Source: Nemophila menziesii
Lineage: Eukaryota; Streptophyta; Magnoliopsida; Boraginales; Hydrophyllaceae
DNA length: 64,000 nucleotides
Reading direction: 5' to 3'
Assembly: GCA_029959085.1 (NCBI GenBank)
Contig: JARWIR010000090.1
Span: 1,736,001 to 1,800,000 of the forward strand
Of this stretch, positions 42,897-53,293 are shown in pieces. A model generated the notes under the pieces. That model saw only the letters and a list, made by a program, of their open reading frames with translations, ran no database searches and was not told the DNA's origin. Position 1 is the stretch's first letter; each line of letters opens with the position of its first letter. Made by a program: the position numbers and the translations under genes.

Positions 42897-44108
42897 TCAC
42901 AATAGGTCCAATTCTTTTGTAACGTTTCCCAAGGTAGCAATCATCTTCTCCTGATTCTCTTCCAACACCTGAATCTTCGATTCCAACTCAGGAACAGTCT
43001 TTGCTTTCTTTGATTGAGGAGTTCTAGGACTCTTGGTAGCTCGTGTTGCTTCATCATGGATATTCTTGATCGTGCTCAAAGCTATACTCACACCAACTGA
43101 AACAACGTCAGTATCTGCGTCCTTACGCGGAATCTTTGCGTCTAGACACAACTGAGTAATAGTACAAGGAAACTTCAGATTTTGTTGTTTCATTGGGGAT
43201 TTTGCGAACTCCATGATTGTATCATAAATGATCCTAGCAACATCTAATCGTGTCTCCTCCAAAATACACTTAATACAAATTACGTGCTCTCTCTTCAACT
43301 CGGAAGTGTGTTTAATACCAAAGAAAGTGGGTATTATAAAGCGAGACCAAACCTTAGCACGAGGTGTCAAACTACTGCTGTAAAACTGTCCAGGATATCT
43401 CTCACCTTCAGGAATTGGGCTAGCCCCATTAACAAGCACGGTCCCCCAAAGGGATTCAAAATCGAAAGAAGGATCATTAAGAGTTTCTTGGAAAGGGCAT
43501 GTTCCAGAAAAGTTGGGTAATTTCAAGGATTTCCGAATACGTTCAATAGAGAAAGGAACTACCTTTTTGCGGATATCAATGGCATCACGGGAGGTGGCAA
43601 AACCTTCATAAAATTCTCGCACAAAAGTAGGAATAAACTCAAGCTTCCTTTCGTGTAATTCTTTCCAACCAAACTTAGCACATGTCACAGCATATTCTTT
43701 GTATTCACTGCTCATAATACCCTTAGGAAAATTTGTCTCCTCACCAAACTTCAAAAATTCAATTCTTTCACGAACCTGAGTATTCCAACAAGTATAAACC
43801 CTCTTAGGCTTGTGGGCCCACATCTTCATACGCTGAGGTTTCTGAACTGGTGCTTCCGGAATCTCTTGTTCAGTTTCCTTCTCAGTGTTCTTCTCAATTT
43901 CCTCTTCGGGTTCCTTCTCACTTTCTATCTCATCAATTAACCTTCTCTTTTGACCTGTGATTTCTGTTCTGTTAGAGTCAAGCTTAATTTCATCAATCTT
44001 ACGTTTAGGACGCGAATCAGGAATCTCAATAGCTTGGTCTTGGGAACCACCAATGGTGGTTTTTCTTCTAGGAGCAGTTCTTCGGAAATCACCGGTTCTG
44101 TTAGTCAT
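42897..44108 (-). CDS. Element E env-like (Athila third ORF) protein
   Basis: 403 codons, open. It starts MTNRTG after a PPT-like motif (44117-44127). Basic and acidic N-terminal part with a Glu-rich stretch (about 65-90), then the plant-transposon domain shared with B (about 100-330: KPKRVYTCWNTQVRERIEFL, FVREFYEGF, VPFSIERIRKSLKLP, PGQFYSS, SRFIIPTFFGIKH). A C-terminal coiled coil follows (ELESKIQVLEENQEKM). It ends about 40 codons before B's end, at a TGA likely from CGA. No signal peptide or membrane helix is visible, so a true envelope role is doubtful. It is open while gag-pol of the same element is not. Confidence 0.85.
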   Translation of the reverse strand: MTNRTGDFRRTAPRRKTTIGGSQDQAIEIPDSRPKRKIDEIKLDSNRTEITGQKRRLIDEIESEKEPEEEIEKNTEKETEQEIPEAPVQKPQRMKMWAHKPKRVYTCWNTQVRERIEFLKFGEETNFPKGIMSSEYKEYAVTCAKFGWKELHERKLEFIPTFVREFYEGFATSRDAIDIRKKVVPFSIERIRKSLKLPNFSGTCPFQETLNDPSFDFESLWGTVLVNGASPIPEGERYPGQFYSSSLTPRAKVWSRFIIPTFFGIKHTSELKREHVICIKCILEETRLDVARIIYDTIMEFAKSPMKQQNLKFPCTITQLCLDAKIPRKDADTDVVSVGVSIALSTIKNIHDEATRATKSPRTPQSKKAKTVPELESKIQVLEENQEKMIATLGNVTKELDLL

Positions 44109-44487
44109 CTCTTTTCACCCCAAACTCAAAACTTCAAATAATGAAAAACTTAGGGAAAAGTTTAGAATTTTGATGTTTTGAGGCTTAGGAATTGAAGAAC
44201 TAGGTGAAATATGAGATGGGTCTTGGTTAATTTGGATGGGAGAAGAAAGAATTGGGTTTAATGTAAGGATTTGATGAAGAAGAATCTTGGGAAAAACTAA
44301 GGATTTAATGTTATTTTGGAGAGGAGGTGAGTTGATTTTGTGTTTTTGTGGTGAAAGAGGGTAGGATTTGATGATATATAGTGTTTTGGTTGATGATTTT
44401 CGGAGGTGGGGAGGCTATTGGTGCGTTTAGGTAAAGACTTGCAAAAGAGGCTAAGAAAACTAGGTTAAGGCCTCAAAAACCGACATC

Positions 44488-45013
44488 ACAGTTTCAAAAC
44501 CGGGTTCCCGGTTTTGGCAAACCGGGTTCCCGGTTCCGCGTCGCTGTGACGGCGCGGAAAATTAACTTAAAGACTTTTTTTTTTTCAAAACGCACCAAAA
44601 CGCTGGACCCCAAGACGCTGGGTCAGAGATTTTCCTCGCCGAAATCGGGTTCCCGGTTCTGTGGAATGCGGGTACCCGGATTTTCTCGATGGCGCGAGTC
44701 AAAACGCGCCAAAACGCCACTTCTCAAAACGCCGGGTCAGAGAAATTTGAAGACAACAGCTCCGAAACCGGGTACCCGGTTCTATGGAATGCGGGTTCTC
44801 GGTTTTGTGTCGATGGCGCGAATAAAAACGCACGAAAACGCAAGCCACCAAAACGCTGGGTCAGAGTTTTTCAGAAATCACAGCACCAAAACCGGGTTCC
44901 CGGTTTTGAAAATCCGGGTACCCAGTTCCGACGCTGTGTCGTGAACCAAGACGCCAAGTGTTGCGTTGAAAAGGTTGGTACCAGCTCCAAAACCGGGTTC
45001 CCGGTTTCTCCTG
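44488..45013 (-). repeat. GC-rich palindromic module of element E
   Basis: Nine units of the type aaccgggttcccggtt or cgggtacccgg (44491, 44519, 44643, 44666, 44764, 44791, 44886, 44912, 44990). They are set in a loose tandem repeat of about 114-124 bp marked by ggtcagag at 44621, 44735 and 44859 and by aaaacgc runs. Same place and architecture as B's module with another palindrome sequence. Confidence 0.88.
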
Positions 45014-45206
45014 GACATCCAACCAATTTTCTCCTATTTTCGCCTCATCGACCCCAAACTCATGACCTTTTTACCCCTGAAATCATCAAAAACACTACCC
45101 TTCCTCATTTCTTAATAATAAACACTAAAATTATGAAAACCAAACTATTCTAAATTGCGAAAAATTAAAAACTCAGCTAATATACAATGAATTGGCTTTT
45201 TTTTAA

Positions 45207-45223
45207 TGTCGTTAAGCTCGACG
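45207..45223 (-). other. Post-pol hairpin, element E copy
   Basis: As in B and C but with the outermost pair broken by one transition (tgtcg for cgtcg on the plus strand). Confidence 0.5.
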
Positions 45224-45236
45224 GGTTACCTCACGC

Positions 45237-46542
45237 TTCTAAGGAGTCTCGAGGAGATACATGACCTCCCCGGGATGTGGATCTTCTGAGCGATTGGTAT
45301 CTTCACCTCCATGGTATATCTTCAATCTGTGACCGTTAACCATGAAGGTACGGTTCTCTAGCGGATGTTCTATTTCTATCGCCCCATGAGGTGTAACTTT
45401 GGTCACAATGTATGGACCTGACACTTAGATCTTAACTTACCCGGATAATTGCTGAACTTTGAGTTATACTTCAATACTCTTTGCCCTACTTCAAAGTTCT
45501 TTGGACGAATCCGATTGTCATGCCATTTCTTTGTGTTTTCTTTGTAAAGTTTAGCATTTTCATAAGCATGCAATCGGAATTCGTCAAGTTCATTAAGCTT
45601 CATCATACGATTCTTTCCGGCTAAGATAGGATCTAAGTTCAACTGCGCAATTTCCCAATAGGCACCCATTTCAAGCTCTAAAGGTAAGTGACAAGCCTTA
45701 CCATACACCATACGATAGGGAGATGCACCAACTGGAGTCTTAAACGCAGTACGATAGGCCCACAACGCATCATCTAACTTCATTGACCAATCTTTTCTTG
45801 TAGGACCAACGGTTTTCTCTAGGATTGACTTGACTTCACGGTTCGAAACTTTAGCTTGACCATTGGATTGTGGATGGTATGCAGTAGATACACGGTGTCT
45901 GACTCCATATTTCTCTAGAACAGTCTTCAGATATTTATTAACGAAATGAGATCCTCCATCGCTAATAATCACTCTAGGTGTGCCATGTCTAGTGAAAATA
46001 TGTGATTTCAAGAACTTGATCACCACTCGTGAATCATTGGTAGGTAAAGCCACCGCTTCTACCCACTTAGATACATAATCAACAGCTAATAAGATATAGA
46101 GGTTACCATTTGAAGGAACGAAGGGACCCATAAAGTCTATGCCCCAAACATCGAATATCTCAACCTCTAACACATTATTACGCGGCATCTCATCCCTCTT
46201 AGATATGTTTCCGGTAAACTGGCATCTCGTACATTTCTTAACATATTCATGACAATCTTTAATAAGAGAAGGCCAGTAAAAACCTGATTGAAATACCTTC
46301 GTAGCAGTTCTATCTCCCTTGAAATGTCCGCCATATAATGAATCATGGCATCCAGCTATAATGGCTGCAGTCTCTTCCCTTGCTACACATCTTCGTATCA
46401 TTTGGTCAGCACAAACTTTGTAGAGGAACGGATCCTCCCAAAAGAACTGTCTAGCACGATGAGCTAACCTCTTTCTTTCTTGATAAGTAGAACCTTCAGG
46501 AAAAACACCACTCACCACTAAATTCGCAATATCTGCATACCA
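45237..46542 (-). pseudogene. Element E integrase
   Basis: Integrase with HHCC zinc site ([15 protein letters not shown]), [13 protein letters not shown] and QAKVSNRE. The Ala-Glu before the catalytic region of B reads Ala-Lys here. The C-terminal GPY/F segment (SGPYIVTKV) is displaced by a one-base loss near 45420. Upstream the frame is closed by a TAG at 46543-46545. Confidence 0.9.
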
Positions 46543-47222
46543 CTAAGCTTCATAATCTCGAACAACGAATAAACTCTCATCAGGAAACTCTTCTCTAACC
46601 GCTTCAGTACCACTATTCATCTCTGAACCCTCTAAACGCGATAGATGATCTGCCACCTGATTCTCACAACCCTTTCTATCCTTGATCTCTAAATCGAACT
46701 CTTGAAGTAATAACACCCATCTGATTAACCTTGGTTTTGCATCTTTCTTCTCCATAAGAAATCTGATCGCGGAATGATCTGTGTAAACAATAACTTTCGC
46801 TCCAAGAAGATAGGAGCGAAATTTATCAAACGGGTATACAACTGCTAGCAACTCCTTTTCTGTAACTGTGTAATTAATCTGAGCACCACTAAAAGTTTTA
46901 CTAGCATAGTAAATCGAATAAAAAACCTTCTCTTTTCTCTGTCCCAATACAGCTCCCATACACAAATCACTCGCATCACACATAACCTCAAACGGTAAAT
47001 TCCAATCTGGAGGTAACACTATAGGAGCAGAAATGAGTTTTTCCTTAATTGCTTGGAAGGCCGCTAAACAAGCTTCATCAAAAAGGAATTTGCAATCCTT
47101 CTCGAGTATGTTGCATAACGGTTTAGCAATCTTAGAAAAATTCTTAATAAAACGCCTATAAAAGCCAGCATGTCCAAGAAAACTCCTTACCCCTTTAACA
47201 GAAACAGGAGGGGAAGAGTTTT
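46543..47222 (-). pseudogene. Element E RNase H and RT C-terminal part
   Basis: RNase H with [13 protein letters not shown] and [10 protein letters not shown]. It is preceded by the RT thumb and connection region (FYRRFIK.., LLEKD), which is shifted by loss of one C in a C run near 47215. It ends at the TAG at 46543, where B has a Pro codon. Confidence 0.88.
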
Positions 47223-47918
47223 AATTACCTCTATCTTTGCTCTATCAACCTCTAAACCAGCACTAGAAACTTTGTGACCCAGAACAATACCTTAGCGAAC
47301 CATGAAATGACACTTCTCCCAGTTGAGCACCAAATCTGTTTCCTTGCATCTCACTAACACTTTCTCCAAGTTATCTAAACATATATCAAAATCATCACCA
47401 AACACGGAGAAATCATCCATAAACACTTCAAGGAAATTATCTATCATGTCCCAGAAGATGGCCATCATACACCTTTGAAAAGTAGCGGGAGCGTTACACA
47501 ACCCAAATGGCATTCTGCGATATGCAAAAGTACCAAATGGGCATGTAAAGGTAGTCTTATGTTGATCTTCTGGAGCCACGTAAATCTGATTGTACCCGGA
47601 GTAACCATCCAAGAAACAATAGTACTCTCTTCTGGCTAATTTATCTAACATTTGATCGATGAAGGGCAAAGGGAAATGATCTTTTCTGGTGGCCTTGTTC
47701 AGCTTTCTATAATCCATGCAAACTCTCCATCCAACTACCGTTCTTGAAGGAATCGCTTCATTTTTGTCATTAAGAACTGTTGTTATTCCTCCTTTCTTCG
47801 GTACACACTGAACCGGACTCACCCATTCACTACTCGAAATGGCCTAAATAATCCCCGCATCTAAAAGCTTGATCACCTCTTTCTTCACCACATCCTTCAT
47901 AGCGGGCATTAATCTTCT
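47223..47918 (-). pseudogene. Element E reverse transcriptase catalytic part
   Basis: Contains [46 protein letters not shown] and FMDDFSVFG. It is broken by stops near 47293, 47846 and 47921, each where B has a sense codon. Confidence 0.9.
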
Positions 47919-49454
47919 CTAACCTTCAACTGAGCGTGCATTAACATCTTCGAGTATGATTTTGTGTTGACAATAGGATGGACTAATGCCTTTGATATCA
48001 GCAATTGTCCAACCTATTGCTTCTTTGTTGGCTCTTAACACACGCAACAGTTTATCTTCTCGAGGACCTGTTAAATTAGCTGAAACAATAACAGGTAGAG
48101 TTTCATTAGTACCCAAATATGCATACCTCAGGTGTGCTGGCAATGGTTTTTCTTCCAATTCCGGAGGAGATTCAATTGAAGGCTTCTTTTTAGGAATAAT
48201 CTCCCCCGGTTCTCTCACAGGTTCATAGGCAAGACGCCTATACTTCGGATTTTCAGAATTGAGAGCTGCCACTGTTTCTGTAAGCTCCTCCATTATCTCA
48301 GGTGAATCTAATGTCAAAGCAGCCTGCAAGATATCATCAAAATTTAAACAATTAAATACCTCTTGCGATGCTTGCTCTACTACATCCATTCTGAAGCAAT
48401 CTTCCTGAGAATCTGGGAATTTCATAGCTCGAAATACATTGAATTTCACTTCCTCATCTTGTATCCTCATCGTTAATTCGCCATTCTCTACATCGATCAA
48501 TGTTCTCCCTGTAGCTAGGAATGGTCTACCCAAAATAATGGGGACATTTCTATCTGCATTGTATTCAAGAATTACGAAATCAACAGGAAATATAAGTGTA
48601 CCTGCCTTAACAAGGACATCCTCAATACGGCCTTCAGGATGAGCAAGAGATCTGTCCGCCATTTGCAAGACCATAGAGGTAGGTCTTGCGTTTCCAATTT
48701 TAAGCTTATCAAAGATTGACTTGGGCATCAAATTGATACTTGCCCCCAAATCACACAATGCTTTTCCTTTCCATTCTTCTCCAATCGATATGGGAATCGT
48801 GAAACTCCCCAGATCAACTAACTTTGGAGGTAATTTACTCTGACAAATCGCACTACACTCTTCAGGAAGGCCAATCATCTCATTATCACAGTAAGGCCTT
48901 TTGTTAGTGAGGGCCCTCTTCAAGAATTTCGTGTACTTAGGAATATCTCGAATCGCCTCAAGTAACGGAATATTAATACTTAGACCCTTCACCCTATTAA
49001 ATAATTTCTGAAAATCGCCCAAATCACCCTTTTTCTGAACTCGAGATGGAAACGGTGGTGGAGGGCGATTAATCACCATATCATCTTTCTTTTTCGGAAC
49101 TTCCCTCCGTCTTTCTATTTCTTCAACCTCACTATCTTTTTCATTCTCTTTCTCTTTCTCAATCACTTCCTTTTCTTTTCTTGGAACTTCTTTCTCTTTC
49201 GTAACAGGAAAAGGAGGTGGAGGGAGGTTCTTACCACTTCTTAATGTAACAGCCTTGCAATCTTCACGTTGTATTGGATTCTCTGTATCGCTAGGAAGTT
49301 GCCCTTGCGGGCGCTGATTTAGCTGTTTATTAATTTGACTTAGCTGATTCTGGAACAACTTCATATTTGCTTCGGCTGCGTTTTGACGTTCCATAGCTTG
49401 TGTTTGAAGAGCAATCAAATTTTCAACGGTTTTCTGAAGGGTAACTACTCCTTC
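47919..49454 (-). pseudogene. Element E gag C-terminal linker and protease
   Basis: About 510 codons open between two stops. The Gln-rich linker and CKAVTLRSGKNLPPPPFP are followed by a Lys/Glu-rich region, PPPPFPSRVQKKGDLGDF, and the aspartic protease with DLGASINLMP and GRPFLATGRTLIDVENGE. The end approaches RT (AIGWTIADIKGISPSYCQH). B has a one-base deletion here, E does not, so the two copies confirm each other's breaks. Confidence 0.9.
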
Positions 49455-50021
49455 TTATGGATGGGCAGGTAAAGCTTTCTGGTTTAAATTCTCATCGTAG
49501 GTATTCTGAGGAGCTTGTCTTTGTACATAATTGTTTTGATTCTGTCCTCCTTGATGATTGTTGTGTGGTCTTGGATTATAGTTGTTGCCTTGAGGACGCG
49601 GTTGATACGCGTAGGTAGGATTGGCTGCCCCATTAGGATTTGAGTATTGAAACCCAGGATGGTTTCTGTTAGGCTGATATCCATTACCACTTGAATTGAA
49701 ATTACCTCTGTTGGACATAAACATCATGGATTCTTGATTATTCGGACAACTTTCCTCATCATGATCATCTACCTTACAAATTGAACACATATAAACCTCT
49801 TGTGCAGCATGCACATCTACCTTCTTACCCAAAAATCCTTCTTTAACAGCTAAAGTAAGCTGTTTCAATTGTTGCTCTATAGTGTTCTGAATCTTATTCT
49901 CAAGCGTAGCAAATTTCTCTTCCATATCAACATTATTCACTCCCTTGACTGGTGTTCTTACTGAATTCCACCCAACTTCATTCTTGACTGTTCTCTCTAA
50001 AATGATTTTAGCATGAGCGGG
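49455..50021 (-). pseudogene. Element E gag middle part with zinc knuckle
   Basis: Continues gag after the TAA at 50022. It contains the CSIC..H..C zinc knuckle and Asn/Gln-rich sequence and ends at a TAA (49455-49457) where B has CAA. Confidence 0.88.
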
Positions 50022-50873
50022 TTAGACTTGAAGAAAAGCTGCACCACATAGCGTATCCAATTTCTCTCTCGAAGTTCCATCAAGGCCTCTATAAAAGATC
50101 TTTAACTGTTGTCGTTCTGAAAAGCCATGATTGGGAACTTTACGCAAGCACATCTGAAATCTTGTCCAACTCTTACCCACAGTTTCATCATATTCTTGAC
50201 GGAAATGCGTCAATTCTAATTCAGCATCTAATCTCATGTTACTTGGGTAATACCTGTCAAAGAAAGCAATTTCTAATTGGTCCCAGTTGGTTATCTTCGT
50301 AGGATCTTGTGTATCGTGCCATTCACTTGCTCCATCGATAACGAAAAACTTGAACGCAGCAAAATACATCTGTTCTCTCGACACTCCTTGTGTGATATAA
50401 GAATCACATATCTGTTTAAACTTCTGTACTGCTCTGAGAGGATCTTCCGATGGTCTTCCACGAAAATTTCCAAAATTTTGGAACTGAGCTAACATACCCG
50501 AATTTGGACGGAATCTCGGAACATCTATATCTGGAGCACCTACTCCTATAGCAGGAGCGCGGAATGGAACTTCTGGAGGACCATTAGTAAACCACGGATC
50601 TTGATTCATTACTATCTGGACTTGAGGATTAGGATTCACTGGTGGAATTGGAGGAATAACGCCTGGAGCTAACGGTTGGCCATTTGCATCTAGCTGGCCT
50701 TGTCCATTATTCTGTTGACCATTAAGATTGATATTCTCCATTCTGTTACTTAACGCTTCTACTTCTAAGGCTTCTCGTTCTCTTCTTCTCTTGTTAGCAA
50801 GTCTGATCAACGATTCTGGATTACTAAGGACCGGAGGTGTTGGCTCTAGATCCTTGAATAGCCTTCTTCGCAT
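50022..50873 (-). pseudogene. Element E gag N-terminal part
   Basis: 283 codons from MRRRLFKDLEP, nearly the same as B's gag N-terminus, with the capsid-like domain (ASEWHDTQDP..FFDRYYP). It ends at a TAA that replaces CAA (Gln) of B. The start lies 121 bases from the PBS, as in B. Confidence 0.9.
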
Positions 50874-50993
50874 ACACCAAACCTAAAAACCAGAGAAAGA
50901 TAAACAAACAAAAAGCGTAAAACTGATAAAAACAAAAATAAAAATAAATGCAACTATCACTAAAGGATAAACACCGTGGTCACACGCTACCGT

Positions 50994-51010
50994 CCCCGGC
51001 AGCGGCGCCA
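50994..51010 (-). other. Primer-binding site of element E
   Basis: TGGCGCCGCTGCCGGGG on the minus strand, six bases inside the 5' LTR. Confidence 0.85.
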
Positions 51011-51016
51011 AAAACT

Positions 51017-52575
51017 TGGTGGTCCTTTGTGTGTTCTAAATAAATGCAAATGATAATCAAACCACAACCGCAAGTGTACGGTTGTCCCAAGTAGTAATAA
51101 GGATAATACAGATTCGTTCCAAGGACGGGATGGTTAATCACAATGTCTAACAAATAGTGATTGATGCACTTATGAAAGTAAAAGATAATAATATGTTTGT
51201 TTGGTTTTGTTGATTAAAACTATTAAATGAAAAACAAATTATAAATACAAGTAGAAGCTAAGACGCAAGTAAAATGAGTGAAAACGCAGTATGAGAAGTA
51301 GTACTTGAGAACGCAAGGATCCTCCCAATCTTATTTCCTAATTTATGTTGTTTAAGGGCTAAATTGGTCAATTACAATGGTCGGGATTCTAAATTCCTTA
51401 TACCCCCGTCAGGGTGGACTATAAGGCGATCCTAAAGTGTCACTAGTCCCGTCAGGGTAAACATGATCCACCGTTGGATGTTTAAGATTTATTACCTCAT
51501 TGGCCCTAGAATTAGCTAAGTTCGTCAGAATCAATAGCTTTTATCCTAGATTGAATAATTAATTCTATACCTAAACCCTCCGTCAGGATGATCCACACGC
51601 CACATATGTGGAATAGCCTAGATACTAATACCTGTTCTTAGTTCGCGACTCTAAAAACAGTAAATAATCGCAAATTATCGAAAAGAGTATTAGACCCAAT
51701 CTAGTTTAATTTACATAAACCCAAATTCAACATTCGTTATTTCATAAAATTGGGATTCACCCATTGTTTGTTCTCAAGCACTATGAAAAGCTTAGCTCAT
51801 ATTGAAATTAAAAACTAAATTAAAAGAAATGGAATTCATATTTGATTACAAAATTAAATATAAAAAAAACCTAATTTCCGGAATTGGAATGACTACGAAC
51901 GGAGCTATAGACCCACTCCAGCTCTTGTAGCTTCTTCTTTCTTCCTTCTGTTGCTTCTCTCTGAGGTTTAATCTTGTGGAATGTGAATTGTGTGAAAAAT
52001 AGAAGTCCAGACCTCCTTTTATAAGCATAAAAACGGATTAGGGCTTGGACCAAAAAATAAAACATTAATTAAATGTCCAAGCCCAATTTCTAAGCCCAAA
52101 ATCCCGTAACTGCTGATACACCTTCACTAAAACGGCTTTTCCCGATGCGTTATGACTCCGATTGACCTCATTTCAGTTGCTAAAGTTACGTAACTCGATA
52201 AGGAATGATTTCACTTCAAAGGTCAACAGCTAGATCATCGCTTAAGCACCTCGAAATCAGCAATCTATGGCCTGGAAAATGGGTTTTCAGCTCTAAAAAT
52301 AATATCTTCGGGATTTGTCTTCAAGTCTTGACTCTAATTCATGGTCTTTGACCTTCTCCTCGGATTCCTCTCCTAGCTAACATCTAAAACCTGTAAACTT
52401 TACACTAAAAATACCAATATTACGCGCAAAAGTTTAATAAGTTAAAAATGCTAGAAATAAAAAGGGAATTCCGAATTATTGCATATTTAGTCCAAAAGTC
52501 TATCGAATTAATTAAATAAACACCAAAAATGATGTCTCCCAAGGGTCTAAAATAAGAACAATTAGGGAGACATCA
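51017..52575 (-). repeat. Element E 5' LTR
   Basis: 1,559 bp. Terminal hairpin arms at 52530-52539 and 52566-52575 (tgatgtctcc / ggagacatca). TATA-like ttataaaagg (minus) at 52014-52023. Confidence 0.95.
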
Positions 52576-53148
52576 CGCATCTAATCTCATATTCGTTGGG
52601 TAGTATCTATCGAAGAACGCGGTTTGTAATGCGTCCCATGTTGTAATTGTTCCGGGTTCTTGAGAATCATGCCATTCACTTGCTCCATCAATAACGAAGT
52701 ATCTAAAATTAGCAAAATACATTTGCTCTTTAGTTACTCCTTGCGTAATATAAGAATCGCAAATTTGCATGAACTTCTGTACAGGACGGATTGGATCTTC
52801 GCCAGGTGCTCCTCGGAAATTTCCATAACTCTGAAACTGAGATAACATACCGGGATCGGGTCTGAATCTCTCGAAATTAATATTTGCAGGGCCAATTCCG
52901 AGGGCAGGAGCTCGAAACGGAGCTTCTTCAGGGCCATTGATGAACCACGGATCATTATTTTGAGCAACAGGAGCAGCTGGAGGGTTGAGTTTTTGATTTC
53001 CAACATGACGATTGTCAACTGGGTCTTCAGCTATTGTTTCTCTTGCTAATTGCTCCTCTAACTCTTGTGCTTTAGCGTTTCTCTTTCTTTTGTTTGCTTC
53101 TCGAACTAGGCTTTCGGGATTTGCAAGAATCACGATATCTTCACGCAT
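52576..53148 (-). CDS. Element C gag, N-terminal part
   Basis: 191 codons from MREDIVILANPES with the capsid-like domain (PFRAPALGIG.., ASEWHDSQEP, FFDRYYPTNM). The frame passes through the E insertion site into 39759-37579. E's TSD (cgcat) is 52576-52580 here. Related to gag of B and E, more distantly to A. Confidence 0.9.
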
Positions 53149-53270
53149 AAACCAAAACCTGTAAACCTGAGAAAGAGAGAAAACCCAAAGCGTAAAAATG
53201 AAAAATAAAACTAAAACTAAACTAACAATTAAACTACTAGAAGATTAACACCGGGGTCACACGCTACCGT

Positions 53271-53287
53271 CCCCGGCAGCGGCGCCA
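53271..53287 (-). other. Primer-binding site of element C
   Basis: TGGCGCCGCTGCCGGGG on the minus strand, six bases inside the 5' LTR. Confidence 0.85.
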
Positions 53288-53293
53288 AAAACT

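Larger units (their letters stand above)
39765..52575 (-). mobile_element. Element E: Athila-type retrotransposon (same family as B)
   Basis: LTRs of exactly 1,559 bp each with about 23 differences by eye (about 1.5%), TSD cgcat (39760-39764 and 52576-52580), PBS and PPT. gag-pol is complete in domains but carries at least six stops and two frameshifts. The env-like ORF is open. Coding parts are very close to B. It inserted into gag of C, the deepest layer of the nest. Confidence 0.96.
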
